A program made the position numbers and the translations under genes. From Amycolatopsis endophytica (GTDB taxonomy: Bacteria; Actinomycetota; Actinomycetes; Mycobacteriales; Pseudonocardiaceae): DNA of 64,000 nucleotides. Within the stretch, counting starts at the first letter, position 1. Each line of letters opens with the position of its first letter. The notes under the pieces are model-generated. The model had not been told where the DNA came from. It saw only the letters and a program-made list of their open reading frames with translations, and searched no databases. Below, in pieces: positions 55,492-64,000 of the stretch. The stretch is from contig NZ_JACCFK010000002.1 of NCBI RefSeq assembly GCF_013410405.1, positions 992,001-1,056,000 of the forward strand, written 5' to 3'.

Positions 55492-56480
55492 GCGCTACCT
55501 CCACTCGTCACCCGGCCGAGCAGGACGTCCCAGTTCCGGAGAAATCCGTCCAAGCCGTAGCTCGCCAGCGCGTGTTCCCGCGCCTGCTTGCCCATCCGGT
55601 GCGCCAGTTCGGGGTCTTCGATCAGGTCCCGCACCGCGCGCACCAGCTCGTTCACGTCCGCCGAGACGACACCCGCCTCGGGTGGCACCGCCCGGGACGC
55701 CTCGGTGCTGGCCACCGCCACCACCGGCATGCCCAGGTGCATCGCCTCGATCAGCGACAGGCCCAGCGAGGTCCACCGCGGCGTGTGCAGGTAGACCCGG
55801 CATCGCGCCAGCCCCGCGTGCAGGGCGTGCTGGCCCAGATCGCCACGGGGCCGCAGCCGTTCTCCCAGGCCGAAATGCCCGTCGAGCCGGTCCACCCCGA
55901 TGCCCCACACGTGCAGCGGGGCGACGTCGGCGAACACCGGCAGCAGGTCGGTGCCCACCGCGCGTCCCCGCCGCACCGGCTCGTTCATGACGAGCCCGAT
56001 GGCGGCCTCCTCCCCGGTGTAGAGCTCGCCGGGGTCGACCACGCCGTGCTCGACGACCGTGGACGGTGCGTGACCGGTGTCCCACATCAGGTGGTTGAAA
56101 TGGGTCACGTGGGCGACCGGGATCGCGTCCTGCTCCGCCAGCGGGTGCCGGGTCCGCGGCACGTCACCGGTCGGCGTGTTGTGCTCGACGAACACCGCCG
56201 GCACGTCCCGGCCCGGCCTGCGGCCGGTCCATCGCTCGGTCAGCTCGATCTCGTCCGGGCGCTGGAGGACGACCACGTCGAGGTCGGCGTCGCGCAGCTC
56301 GTCCGGGCCCACCTCGCGGGCACCCGGCCAGTCCCGGCCGCAGCGGCCCCTCCCCCACGCACCGCCCTCCGGCAGCAGCGGGAGGAGATACTCGTGCCGC
56401 CCGCGTACGAAGGAACCGGTCCAGGACCCGTGTACGTGCCAGGTCAGTATCCGCAGCGGATCGCCCTCTGCCCGTGTCAT
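55488..56480 (-). CDS. GT4-like glycosyltransferase
   Basis: A 330-residue glycosyltransferase of a group with short N-terminal domain: [51 protein letters not shown] and, in the donor domain, [20 protein letters not shown]. It is co-transcribed with the GT4 downstream. A GTTT-N13-GGGTGA sequence just upstream (56515-56493, minus) is a weak match to the SigB-type motif. Pathway unknown; these genes may extend the glycan system to their left. Confidence 0.87.
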   Translation of the reverse strand: MTRAEGDPLRILTWHVHGSWTGSFVRGRHEYLLPLLPEGGAWGRGRCGRDWPGAREVGPDELRDADLDVVVLQRPDEIELTERWTGRRPGRDVPAVFVEHNTPTGDVPRTRHPLAEQDAIPVAHVTHFNHLMWDTGHAPSTVVEHGVVDPGELYTGEEAAIGLVMNEPVRRGRAVGTDLLPVFADVAPLHVWGIGVDRLDGHFGLGERLRPRGDLGQHALHAGLARCRVYLHTPRWTSLGLSLIEAMHLGMPVVAVASTEASRAVPPEAGVVSADVNELVRAVRDLIEDPELAHRMGKQAREHALASYGLDGFLRNWDVLLGRVTSGGSA

Positions 56481-56546
56481 GCGTTTCTACTTTCACCCGA
56501 GCAGAAGAACTAAACACGCTCCGCAGTGCTGCTACTGTCCGTGACA

Positions 56547-56951
56547 TCACACGCGTTCCGCGGTCCTCGTCCGTGCGGGCAGCAGGAAGATCACCAGTCC
56601 CAGCACCGCGAGCACGCCGTGCAGCGCGTTGTCGGCCCAGTGCGGATCGAAGATGCGGCGGACGTCCTCCGGGTTGCCGGTGCCCGCGGAAAGCACGCCC
56701 CACACGGTGATTCCCAGCAGTCCGAAGAAGACGACCAGCCCGAGGATGCGGGCGGACGGTCCCTTCCACACGGCCACCAGCGCGAGCAGCCCGACCGCGG
56801 TGCGCAGCACGTTGAGCAACGTTCCGGTGTGGAACCCGAGGAATTCGCCCGACGTGGCGAACCCCCCGATGCCCAGCACCAGGAACACGACACCGACCAG
56901 CAACGCGAAACCCTGGGCCAGCGGCGCCCGTCCCGTGGTCTGCTCAGCCAT
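56547..56951 (-). CDS. DUF4383 membrane protein
   Basis: A 134-residue membrane protein with four helices and the DUF4383 pattern: VFLVLGIGGFATSGEFLGFH near the start, NVLRTAVGLLALVAVWKG, and a last helix after DNALHGVLAVLGLVI. Function unknown; homologues are common in actinobacteria. AAGGAGGTCG lies eight bases before the ATG. Divergent from the sigma factor gene; a GTTG-N15-GGGAAC sequence upstream (57010-56986, minus) is a partial SigB-type match. Confidence 0.85.
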   Translation of the reverse strand: MAEQTTGRAPLAQGFALLVGVVFLVLGIGGFATSGEFLGFHTGTLLNVLRTAVGLLALVAVWKGPSARILGLVVFFGLLGITVWGVLSAGTGNPEDVRRIFDPHWADNALHGVLAVLGLVIFLLPARTRTAERV

Positions 56952-57013
56952 GGATCGACCTCCTTCGTCCGGTTGTGCGCGGAGGGTTCCCCGCGGCCGC
57001 GCGGAGCAACCAG

Positions 57014-57039
57014 GTGTGGCATCCGGCAGTACGGGGTAG
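57014..57039 (+). promoter_or_regulatory. Candidate SigB/SigF-type autoregulatory promoter
   Basis: GTGT (57014-57017), 16 nt, GGGTAG (57034-57039), about 50 bp before the sigma-factor start. One mismatch from GTTT. Position fits self-activation by the sigma factor. Confidence 0.5.
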
Positions 57040-57087
57040 CCCGGGCCATGACCAGGTCGGAACGAGGCAGCGGGGAGTACCGGGACG

Positions 57088-57882
57088 TTGGCTGAGACGC
57101 GCCTTGCGGGCACCGTCGAGGACAACGACTCCTCGGCGGGCAACGCCCCCACCTTCGCCGACCTGGCGGCCATCGCGCCCGGTGAGCCGGGCCGTGAACA
57201 GGTGCGGACCGCGCTTGTGACGCAGTACCTGTCGGTGGCCGAGCACATCGCCCGCCGGTTCAGCGGACGCGGCGAGGCGTACGAGGACCTCCTGCAGGTG
57301 GCGCGGGTCGGCCTGATCAACGCGGTCGACCGGTTCGAACCGGAGCGGGGCACCGATTTCCTGTCCTTCGCCGTGCCGACGATCATGGGCGAGGTCCGCC
57401 GTCACTTCCGCGACGCCAGCTGGTCGGTGCGGGTTCCGCGGCGGCTCAAGGAGCTGCACTTGCAGATCGGGCAGGCCAGCAGCGAACTCGGCCAGCGGCT
57501 GGGCCGCGCGCCGACCCCGACCGAGATCGCGCGCGAGCTGGAGCTGACCCCCGACGAAGTGAGCGAGGGCCTGCAGGCGGGCAATGCCTACTACGCCGTC
57601 TCGGTCGACAAACCCGCCGGTGAGGATGACGAGGCCGCGTCATTGGCCGACACCCTCGGCGAGAACGACTACGGCCTCGAGACGGTGGAGAACCACGAGG
57701 CGCTGCAACCACTGCTGCGCGAACTGGCTCCCCGCGAACGCACGATCCTGATGCTGCGCTTCTTCGGCAACATGACGCAGACGCAGATCGCCAAGCGCGT
57801 CGGCATTTCCCAGATGCACGTGTCGCGTCTGCTCGCGCAGACCCTGCAGCAGCTGCGGGAAAAGCTCACCGAAGAGCCCTGA
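57088..57882 (+). CDS. SigB/SigF/SigG-family RNA polymerase sigma factor
   Basis: A 264-residue group 3 sigma factor. Region 2 has YEDLLQVARVGLINAVDRFE and FLSFAVPTIMGEVRRHFRD, a pattern of SigB/F/G proteins; region 3 has RVPRRLKELHLQIGQASSEL; region 4 ends with NMTQTQIAKRVGISQMHVSR. It probably reads the GTTT-N15-GGGTA promoters found in this window. No anti-sigma gene adjoins it. The start is a TTG at 57088; no better start with a family-like N-terminus was seen. Confidence 0.92.
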   Translation: MAETRLAGTVEDNDSSAGNAPTFADLAAIAPGEPGREQVRTALVTQYLSVAEHIARRFSGRGEAYEDLLQVARVGLINAVDRFEPERGTDFLSFAVPTIMGEVRRHFRDASWSVRVPRRLKELHLQIGQASSELGQRLGRAPTPTEIARELELTPDEVSEGLQAGNAYYAVSVDKPAGEDDEAASLADTLGENDYGLETVENHEALQPLLRELAPRERTILMLRFFGNMTQTQIAKRVGISQMHVSRLLAQTLQQLREKLTEEP

Positions 57883-57888
57883 CGCGTC

Positions 57889-57914
57889 GTTTCGCACCGG
57901 CCGCACCCGGGTAG
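57889..57914 (+). promoter_or_regulatory. SigB/SigF-type promoter before the Clp ATPase gene
   Basis: GTTT (57889-57892), 16 nt, GGGTAG (57909-57914), seven bases after the sigma-factor stop and about 110 bp before the Clp ATPase start. Confidence 0.6.
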
Positions 57915-58026
57915 CCGTCCACGGTGCCCGGCACCGGGCGGGAACCAGATCTGTCCGCAGTGGACGGTGCTTTCGCGCCCGGGCGCGCACCTGACGCGGT
58001 ACCCCCGGCTAAGGAGCGACCCCGAC

Positions 58027-60546
58027 ATGACCGGCTTTTTCGCGGGCGGCCCCGGCAGTCCGTTCGACCAGTTCCTCGCGCAGTTCTTCGGCAACGCCGT
58101 GCCCAGCAGGCGGCCCAACGCCGTCGACATCACGCGGCTCATGTCCGACCAGGCCCGCGAGCTCGTGGCGCGCGCCGCGGAACAGGCCGCCGAGCAGGGC
58201 CGCACCGACGTCGACACCGAACAGCTGCTCTGGGCCGCCACACAGGCATCGCCGACGCGCCGGCTGCTGGAGAGCGCCGGGGCCAAACCGGACGAGATCG
58301 CCCGGCAGATCGAGGGTCACCGCGCAGGCACCGGTGAACGGACGACACCGACCATGATCGCACCGGGCGCCAAGCGGGCGCTGCTGGACGCGCACGGTAT
58401 CGCGCGCACCCTCGGCTCCACCTACATCGGGCCCCAGCACCTGCTGCTGGCGCTGGTGGCCAACCCGGACTCGACGGCGGGACGGATCCTCGCGCAGGCC
58501 GGGGTGACGCCGGAGGCGTTCCAGGGGGCCGCGCAGGGCCCCTCGCGCGGCCGACCCGAACAACAGCAGCAGCCGCCGCGCACCGATACCCCGACCCTCG
58601 ACCAGTACGGGCGCGACCTCACGGCGGAGGCCGCCGAGGGCAACGTCGACCCGGTCGTGGGACGCGACTCCGAGATCGAGCAGACCGTCGAGGTGCTCTC
58701 ACGCCGCACGAAGAACAACCCGGTCCTGATCGGCGAACCGGGCGTCGGGAAGACGGCGATCGTCGAAGGTCTGGCGCAGCGCATCTGCGACGGCGACGTA
58801 CCCGACCTCCTCGCCCGGCGCCGTGTCGTGCTGCTGGACCTGACCGCGATGGTCGCGGGCACGCGTTACCGCGGTGATTTCGAGGAGCGCATGACCACCC
58901 TCCTGGAGGAGATCCGCCGCCACCGCGACGAGCTGATCGTGTTCATCGACGAGCTGCACACGGTGGTCGGCGCCGGCGCGTCGGAGGGGTCGATGGGCGC
59001 GGGCAACATGCTCAAGCCCGCACTCGCGCGCGGCGAGCTGCACATCGTCGGCGCGACGACACTGGACGAGTACCGCAAGCACATCGAGAACGATCCGGCG
59101 CTGGAGCGGCGCTTCCAGCCGATCCTGGTGCCCGAGCCCTCGGTCGAGGACACGATCGCGATCCTGCACGGTCTGCGCGACCGGTACGAAGCGCATCACC
59201 AGGTCCGCTTCACCGATGAGGCCCTGACCGCCGCGGCGGACCTGTCGGACCGCTACCTGACCGAGCGGTTCCTGCCGGACAAGGCGATCGACCTGGTCGA
59301 CCAGGCGGGGGCGCGGGTGCGGCTGCGGTCCGGGCGGCGCCCCCACGACGTGCGCGAGATGCAGGCCCGGCTGGACGAGCTGTCCCGGGACAAGGACCAG
59401 GCCGTGGCGGCGGAGAACTTCGAGCGGGCGTCGGCGCTTCGCGACGAGATCACGGAGCTGCGTGACCGGCTGCGCACCGCGGACACCGACGGCCGGCCGT
59501 CGGGGGTGCAGGAGGTGACCCCGGAGGACATCGCCGAGGTGATCTCACGGCTCACCGGTGTGCCGGTCAGCCAGCTCACCGAGGACGAGCGCGACCGGCT
59601 GCTGCGGCTGGAGGAGCACTTGCACGAGCGGGTCATCGGGCAGGAGGAGGCCGTCGACGCGGTCGCCGAGGCGGTCCGCCGGTCGCGGGCCGGGTTCGCG
59701 CCGCCGCACCGGCCCTACGGCAGTTTCCTGTTCCTCGGGCCGACCGGGGTCGGCAAGACCGAACTGGCGCGGGCTCTGGCGTCGGCGCTGTTCGGTGACG
59801 AGGAACGGATGATCCGGCTGGACATGTCGGAGTACGGCGAGCGGCACACGGTCAGCAGGCTGATCGGCGCTCCCCCGGGTTACGTCGGCTACGAGGAGGC
59901 CGGCCAGCTCACGGAGGCGGTACGGCGGCGGCCCTACTCGGTAGTGCTGTTCGACGAGATCGAGAAGGCCCATCCGGAGATCTTCAACACGCTGCTGCAG
60001 GTGCTCGAAGACGGACGGCTCACCGATGGCCGCGGGCGCACGGTGAACTTCACCAACACGGTGCTGATCATGACGAGCAACATCGGGTCGGAGCTGATCG
60101 CCAGCAGCACGCAGGGCGCGCTCGGGTTCGCCCCGGCTCAGGGGTCCGACACGGAGGGCCCGTTGCGGGAACGCCTGATGCGGCGGCTGCGGGAGTCGTT
60201 CCGGCCGGAGTTCCTGAACCGGATCGACGAGATCATCGTGTTCCGGAAGCTGGAGGCCGGGCAGCTGGAGCGGATCACCGAGCTGATGCTGGACCAGACG
60301 AAGCGGCGCGCGCACGCGCAGGACATCACACTGGAGTTCTCGCCGGAGGCCGTGGGGTGGCTCGCGAAGGCCGGCTACCAGCCCGAGTTCGGCGCCCGCC
60401 CGATGCGGCGGACGATCCAGCGCGAGGTGGACAACCCGCTGTCACGGATGATGCTGCGCGGCGAACTGTCCCCCGGCGCGCATGTCCGCGTGGGCGCCGG
60501 CGACAAGGGCCTGTCGTTCGACGTCTCGACGGCCGAGACGGTGTGA
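58027..60546 (+). CDS. Clp-family AAA+ ATPase (ClpC/ClpB-like disaggregase/unfoldase)
   Basis: An 839-residue hexameric unfoldase. A Clp N-terminal repeat domain (about 40-170) is followed by AAA1 (Walker [21 protein letters not shown]), a short middle segment with UVR-like [20 protein letters not shown] and AAA2 ([23 protein letters not shown], arginine-finger [11 protein letters not shown]). The short middle is like ClpC rather than ClpB; an early Gly/Phe-rich stretch ([20 protein letters not shown]) is unusual. A SigB-type promoter upstream suggests stress induction. AAGGAG precedes the ATG. Confidence 0.93.
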   Translation: MTGFFAGGPGSPFDQFLAQFFGNAVPSRRPNAVDITRLMSDQARELVARAAEQAAEQGRTDVDTEQLLWAATQASPTRRLLESAGAKPDEIARQIEGHRAGTGERTTPTMIAPGAKRALLDAHGIARTLGSTYIGPQHLLLALVANPDSTAGRILAQAGVTPEAFQGAAQGPSRGRPEQQQQPPRTDTPTLDQYGRDLTAEAAEGNVDPVVGRDSEIEQTVEVLSRRTKNNPVLIGEPGVGKTAIVEGLAQRICDGDVPDLLARRRVVLLDLTAMVAGTRYRGDFEERMTTLLEEIRRHRDELIVFIDELHTVVGAGASEGSMGAGNMLKPALARGELHIVGATTLDEYRKHIENDPALERRFQPILVPEPSVEDTIAILHGLRDRYEAHHQVRFTDEALTAAADLSDRYLTERFLPDKAIDLVDQAGARVRLRSGRRPHDVREMQARLDELSRDKDQAVAAENFERASALRDEITELRDRLRTADTDGRPSGVQEVTPEDIAEVISRLTGVPVSQLTEDERDRLLRLEEHLHERVIGQEEAVDAVAEAVRRSRAGFAPPHRPYGSFLFLGPTGVGKTELARALASALFGDEERMIRLDMSEYGERHTVSRLIGAPPGYVGYEEAGQLTEAVRRRPYSVVLFDEIEKAHPEIFNTLLQVLEDGRLTDGRGRTVNFTNTVLIMTSNIGSELIASSTQGALGFAPAQGSDTEGPLRERLMRRLRESFRPEFLNRIDEIIVFRKLEAGQLERITELMLDQTKRRAHAQDITLEFSPEAVGWLAKAGYQPEFGARPMRRTIQREVDNPLSRMMLRGELSPGAHVRVGAGDKGLSFDVSTAETV

Positions 60547-60563
60547 TCCGAAGGGTGATCCCG

Positions 60564-61097
60564 ATGAGCAGTCCCGATCCGCGGTCCGCCCGCCCCACCA
60601 GCCACTCCGCTCCCGACGGTGCGATGGCCGACCCACGTCCCGGCCCGGCGCCCGGCCCCTACGCCGAGTCCACGGACCCGGCTCCCGGCCGCCCGGCGCG
60701 GCCAAGCACACCCGGCGACAGCCCCCACCCGAGGCGACCCGGCACCTACGCCGAGTCCACGGACCCCGCTCCCGGCCAACCGGGACAGCCCGGCACGGGC
60801 CCGCGTACCGGCGACCCGGTGAACCCCGGCGCCAGTCACGCGTCGGAGCCGGATCCCGCCTCCGGGACGGCCACGCCCCCGGACCCGGATCCTGCCCGGA
60901 CGCCGGGCCTGGAACCGGGTGGCGGCGTCGCGCCTGGCGACACCCCGCCCGATTCGGCCCAGACCTCGGGCCTGTCGCACCACCAGCAGAAACCGCCGAA
61001 GGCTACGCCCGTGGTGACGATCGTGATCGCGGTCGTGCTCGCGGTGCTGATCGCGGCGCTGATCATCGCGTCCGCGGTGGGGTGGCTGCAGTTCTGA
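60564..61097 (+). CDS. DUF6480-family protein with repetitive Pro-rich region
   Basis: A 177-residue protein. A disordered Pro/Gly/Asp-rich part includes two copies of YAESTDPAPG. Then comes the DUF6480-like core (PDPARTPGLEPGGGVAPGDT and PPDSAQTSGLSHHQQKPPK) and one C-terminal membrane helix. DUF6480 proteins are small actinobacterial membrane proteins of unknown role; this one is longer than usual because of the repeat-containing N-terminus. It lies 17 bp after the Clp ATPase and is probably co-transcribed. Confidence 0.8.
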   Translation: MSSPDPRSARPTSHSAPDGAMADPRPGPAPGPYAESTDPAPGRPARPSTPGDSPHPRRPGTYAESTDPAPGQPGQPGTGPRTGDPVNPGASHASEPDPASGTATPPDPDPARTPGLEPGGGVAPGDTPPDSAQTSGLSHHQQKPPKATPVVTIVIAVVLAVLIAALIIASAVGWLQF

Positions 61098-61100
61098 CCG

Positions 61101-62513
61101 TCACGCGAGCGCCGGCCTGCGCCGCGCCGTCTGCGTGGCCTGCTCGAACGCGTGCCCCAGCTGCAGGACGGCGAAGTCCGCGCGGTGCGGCCCGACGATC
61201 TGCACCCCCACCGGCAGCCCGTCCGGCGTGAACCCGGCGGGCACCGACAGCGCCGGGGAGCCGCTGACGGTGACGTAGTAGGCCGAGCGCATCCAGTCCA
61301 GGTAAGTCTCCATGGCCGTCCCCGCGACCGTCGTCGGGTACTCCAGCGCGCTGTCGAACGGCGGCACCTGGCTGACCGGGAGCATGAGGAAGTCGTAGCG
61401 GCCGAAGAACTCGCGGAACCGGTGGAACAGCTCCGTGCGCAGCACCTCCGCGCGCCCGAGGTCGGTGCCCGACAGCCGCAGGCCCTCCTCGGTGTTCCAC
61501 CGGATGCTGTCCTTGAGCCGGTCACCGGCGGTGTCCAGCATCGGCCCGAATTTCACGGCGAACTGCCAGGCCCGCAGGATCCGGAACGCCTCGTCCGCGC
61601 CGGTGAAGTCCGGGCACGCCCGCTCGACGGCGCAGCCCAGATCGGCCAGCACGTCCGCCGAAGCCTCCACCACGGCCGCGACCTCGGGTTCCACCGGGAC
61701 AGCGCCGCCGAGGTCGGGCGACCACGCGACACGCAGTCCCCGGACGTCGGTGTCCAGCGGCCGCGCGAACGTCTCCCCCGGTTCGTCGAGCGCGATCGGC
61801 GAGCGGGGGTCCGGCCCGGCGAGGACCGAGAGCAGGAGTGCCGCGTCGGCGACGGTCCGCGCCATCGGTCCGGCGGTGCTCAGCCCGGTCCAGCCCAGCG
61901 GTGCCGGCCAGGACGGCACGCGCCCCGGCGATGGCCGGAATCCGACGACGTTGCAGAACGACGCCGGGTTGCGCAGCGAACCGCCGAGGTCGCTGCCGTC
62001 GGCGAGCGGATGCATCCCGCTGGCCAGTGCCGCCGCGGCCCCGCCGCTGCTGCCGCCCGCCGACCGCGCCGGATCGTAGGGGTTGCGCGTCGCGCCGAAG
62101 ACCGGGTTGAAGGTATGCGATCCGGCGGCGAATTCCGGAACGTTGGTCTTGCCCAGCGTGATGACGCCTGCGGCCCGCATGCGCTCGATGACCAGTTCGT
62201 CACGCTCCGGCACGTGGTGGGCATGCAGGGGTGAGCCGTAGGTGGTGCGGATTCCCGCGGTGTCGTGGGTGTCCTTGTGCGCGACGGGGATACCGTGCAG
62301 CGCCGGGAGTTCCGCGCCGCGCGCGGCACGTTCGTCGGCCGCGGCGGCTTCCGCGAGGGCCTGTTCGCCGACCAGCGTGACGACGGCGTTGACGTCCGCG
62401 TTGACCCGTTCGATCTGCCGCAGGTGGGCCTCGACGACTTCGCGTGCGGAGAGGTCACGGGCGCCGAGCGCGGCGCGCAGTTCGCGTGTGGTGAGGAAGC
62501 AGATGTCGGTCAC
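61101..62513 (-). CDS. Amidase (amidase signature family)
   Basis: A 470-residue amidase. The Ser-cisSer-Lys triad is visible: Lys in GIPVAHKDTHDTAG, cis-Ser in SAGGSSGGAAAALASG and nucleophile Ser in SDLGGSLRNPASF. Members hydrolyse amides, some serve in transamidation (GatA), but no GatB/GatC motif context is present. GTG 62513 is chosen; the upstream open frame runs over the divergent ArsR gene and is not coding. Substrate unknown. Confidence 0.92.
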   Translation of the reverse strand: MTDICFLTTRELRAALGARDLSAREVVEAHLRQIERVNADVNAVVTLVGEQALAEAAAADERAARGAELPALHGIPVAHKDTHDTAGIRTTYGSPLHAHHVPERDELVIERMRAAGVITLGKTNVPEFAAGSHTFNPVFGATRNPYDPARSAGGSSGGAAAALASGMHPLADGSDLGGSLRNPASFCNVVGFRPSPGRVPSWPAPLGWTGLSTAGPMARTVADAALLLSVLAGPDPRSPIALDEPGETFARPLDTDVRGLRVAWSPDLGGAVPVEPEVAAVVEASADVLADLGCAVERACPDFTGADEAFRILRAWQFAVKFGPMLDTAGDRLKDSIRWNTEEGLRLSGTDLGRAEVLRTELFHRFREFFGRYDFLMLPVSQVPPFDSALEYPTTVAGTAMETYLDWMRSAYYVTVSGSPALSVPAGFTPDGLPVGVQIVGPHRADFAVLQLGHAFEQATQTARRRPALA

Positions 62514-62564
62514 GCGTCGATCCTGCCAGCCGCGCCGGGCGCGGGCGGATGAGACGATGCCGGG

Positions 62565-62927
62565 GTGGCAGGTGCGGCGGAGCGGCAGGCGATCGACGGC
62601 CCGGCCGTCGAGGCGGCGTCGAAGGGGCTCGGCGACCGGGACGCGGTGCGGGAGTGGGCCGAGCGGTTCGCGGTCCTGGCGGACCCGTCGCGGCTGACCC
62701 TGCTGGTGTGCATCCACTACGCGCGGGAGATCTGCGTGTCGGACCTGGCCGTGGTGGCGGGCATGACGGACACCGCGGTGTCGCAGGCGTTGCGGTTGCT
62801 CCGGGCGCACGGCCTGGTCACCGGGCACCGCACGGGCCGGATCGTCCGGTACCGGCTCGCGGACGCCACGGTCCATGACCTGATCCATCACGTGCGCCCG
62901 CACCCGGGGGCCGCGCCGCATCGGTGA
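62565..62927 (+). CDS. ArsR-family transcriptional regulator
   Basis: A 120-residue winged-helix repressor with RFAVLADPSRLTLLVCIHYA and REICVSDLAVVAGMTDTAVS. The Cys in the ICVSDL helix, another in VCIHY, and His residues at the C-terminus (HDLIHHVRPHPG) are possible metal ligands, as in NmtR/KmtR-like sensors. Divergent from the amidase by 51 bp. Its metal and targets are not known. Confidence 0.87.
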   Translation: MAGAAERQAIDGPAVEAASKGLGDRDAVREWAERFAVLADPSRLTLLVCIHYAREICVSDLAVVAGMTDTAVSQALRLLRAHGLVTGHRTGRIVRYRLADATVHDLIHHVRPHPGAAPHR

Positions 62928-62940
62928 CGCGCCGGACCGC

Positions 62941-62962
62941 GCCGTATAGGTCGTTATACGGC
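62941..62962. promoter_or_regulatory. 8-bp perfect inverted repeat (operator-like)
   Basis: GCCGTATA and TATACGGC with a 6-nt spacer, 14 bp after the ArsR stop and 44 bp before the phosphoglucomutase start. The A/T centre is unlike the GC-rich terminators of this genome, so an operator is more likely than a terminator. Confidence 0.45.
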
Positions 62963-63005
62963 ATGGAGGGCGGCGAGTGTGCCGGTTCGCGGGTACGGTG
63001 CAGTC

Positions 63006-63740
63006 ATGATCGGGTTGCCCGAGGGCGTCACCGCGTGCTTGTTCGATCTGGATGGTGTCCTGACCGGCACCGCCGCGCTGCACCGGGAAGCCTGGAAGAA
63101 GACGTTCGACGAGTTTCTGCGCGAACGGGACGGGGACGCCTTCCGTCCGTTCACCGACGCCGACTACGCCCGCTATGTGGACGGGCGCCCTCGGCTGGAC
63201 GGGGTGCGCACGTTTCTGTCCTCCCGTGATGTCGAGTTGCCGGAGGGCGGCCCGGACGACGCGGTGACCGAGCACACGGTCCACGGGCTGGGGAATCGCA
63301 AGAATCATCTGGTGCTCCGGATCATCGACGAGCGGGGCCCGAACCCGTACGAGGGTTCGCGCCGGTACTTGGAAGCCGCCCGCGACGCCGGCCTCGCCAT
63401 CGCGGTGGTGACGTCGTCGGCGAACGCGTCGGCGGTGCTGGATGCCGCCGGGTTCACCCCGTTCGTGCAGGCGCGGATCGACGGGAACGTCATCACCCGT
63501 GACGGGTTGCGGGGCAAGCCGGCTCCGGATTCGTTCCTGGCTGGGGCGAAGGCGCTCGGGGTGGAGCCCGCGCGGGCGGCGGTGTTCGAGGACGCGCTGG
63601 CCGGTGTGGAGGCGGGCAGGGCGGGGAACTTCGGTTTCGTGGTCGGGGTGAACCGCGCGGACCAGGCCGGCGCCTTGCGTGAGCGCGGCGCGGACGTGGT
63701 GGTGGACGATCTCGCGGAGTTGTTGGGGGACAAGGCATGA
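63006..63740 (+). CDS. Beta-phosphoglucomutase-family HAD hydrolase
   Basis: A 244-residue HAD enzyme with [20 protein letters not shown] (Asp nucleophile and acid; LDGVL...A-x-x-H-x-x-A-W), cap domain [26 protein letters not shown] (motif II), GKPAPDSFL (motif III Lys) and [15 protein letters not shown]. Beta-PGM interconverts beta-glucose 1-phosphate and glucose 6-phosphate after phosphorolysis of maltose or trehalose. The stop overlaps the GH65 phosphorylase start, confirming the pathway. Confidence 0.93.
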   Translation: MIGLPEGVTACLFDLDGVLTGTAALHREAWKKTFDEFLRERDGDAFRPFTDADYARYVDGRPRLDGVRTFLSSRDVELPEGGPDDAVTEHTVHGLGNRKNHLVLRIIDERGPNPYEGSRRYLEAARDAGLAIAVVTSSANASAVLDAAGFTPFVQARIDGNVITRDGLRGKPAPDSFLAGAKALGVEPARAAVFEDALAGVEAGRAGNFGFVVGVNRADQAGALRERGADVVVDDLAELLGDKA

Positions 63741-64000
63741 ACCTGGTGACGCGGGGTTACGAATGCGCGCCGTGGGAGCTGCGGTGGCGCGGTCTCGCGG
63801 TCGACCAGTTGCAGCGCACCGAGTCGACTTTCGCTTTGTCGAACGGGCACATCGGGTTGCGCGGCACGCTGGAGGAGGGTGAGCCGCGGGGGCTGCCCGG
63901 GACGTATCTGAACGGGTTCTACGAGGAACACGAGCTGCCCTACGCCGAGGCCGGGTACGGCTATCCGGAGGCGGGGCAGACGGTCGTGAACGTGACGGAC
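63737..64000 (+). CDS. Glycoside hydrolase family 65 phosphorylase (3' truncated)
   Basis: The first 88 residues of a GH65 enzyme (maltose, trehalose or kojibiose phosphorylase type), cut by the window end. The N-terminal beta-sandwich pattern [37 protein letters not shown] and [17 protein letters not shown] is typical. It would yield beta-glucose 1-phosphate, used by the mutase it overlaps (ATGA). Which disaccharide is used cannot be told from this part. Confidence 0.9.
   Translation, partial: MNLVTRGYECAPWELRWRGLAVDQLQRTESTFALSNGHIGLRGTLEEGEPRGLPGTYLNGFYEEHELPYAEAGYGYPEAGQTVVNVTD

Noticed and set aside
42246..56480. Genomic island acquired by transfer
   Set aside because: Codon use and GC content look like the rest of the window, and no integrase, tRNA, insertion sequence or direct-repeat boundary was seen.

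Overview
The window is high-GC actinobacterial DNA, most like a member of the Pseudonocardiales (Amycolatopsis-like). The signs are near-universal G/C third codon positions, frequent GTG starts, 4-nt ATGA/GTGA gene overlaps, UvrB and CoaE-GrpB sequences of the actinobacterial type, and many actinobacterial DUF families (DUF402, DUF3140, DUF3618, DUF4239, DUF4383, DUF6480). No rRNA, tRNA, CRISPR array, insertion sequence or phage block was seen. The species assignment is inference.

Layout. 1-8.7 kb: end of a sulfonate/nitrate-type ABC importer, a TRIC-family channel, uvrB, a PucR-type regulator, a DUF402 protein and an ABC-2 exporter. 8.8-16.3 kb: a NarL-type two-component system behind a glycosyltransferase remnant, a 21-bp repeat block, an FMN-type oxidase, coaE fused to a GrpB domain, a secreted S1 protease, an LCP cell-wall ligase and two small genes. 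16.4-25.7 kb: a large LuxR/NB-ARC-like regulator, a hydrolase, and a sugar regulon (SMP-30 lactonase, FadR-type repressor, three-gene ABC importer, secreted aldose 1-epimerase) with a palindromic operator over its promoter. 25.7-28.4 kb: a second repeat block, a proline-rich membrane-anchored protein, a DUF4239 protein and a 658-bp regulatory gap.

28.4-34.8 kb is the most unusual locus. Two tandem family 2B encapsulin shell genes (HK97-type shell with an inserted cyclic-nucleotide-binding domain) are followed by a polyprenyl diphosphate synthase, ispH and ispG in one operon. This suggests a protein nanocompartment tied to isoprenoid precursor supply. The polyprenyl synthase is frameshifted by an 8-bp tandem duplication.

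34.8-42.2 kb: small stress-type genes (DUF3140, DUF3618, holin-like membrane protein), ctaD, a metallophosphoesterase/BON/nucleotidyltransferase operon, an RsbW-like ATPase, a MarR/AhpD-like divergent pair and an RsbV-like STAS protein. 42.2-52.3 kb: one tightly packed ten-ORF operon for sugar nucleotides and glycosyl transfer (UXS, carbamoyltransferase, GT2-GmhB fusion, two GT9 heptosyltransferase-like proteins, GmhA, a 30-codon ORF, HldE, SDR, UGDH). It looks like a heptose/xylose glycan pathway in an organism without LPS. 52.3-53.2 kb: decayed EamA and MarR genes. 53.3-61.1 kb: manganese catalase, two GT4-type glycosyltransferases, a DUF4383 protein, a SigB/SigF-type sigma factor, a Clp ATPase and a DUF6480 protein. 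61.1-64.0 kb: amidase, ArsR regulator, beta-phosphoglucomutase and the start of a GH65 phosphorylase (disaccharide catabolism).

A connecting thread is a GTTT-N15/16-GGGTA(T/G) promoter motif of the SigB/SigF type. It precedes the sigma gene, the Clp ATPase, the RsbW-like gene, the divergent nucleotidyltransferase operon and the heptose operon, which suggests a general-stress regulon covering much of the right half of the window.
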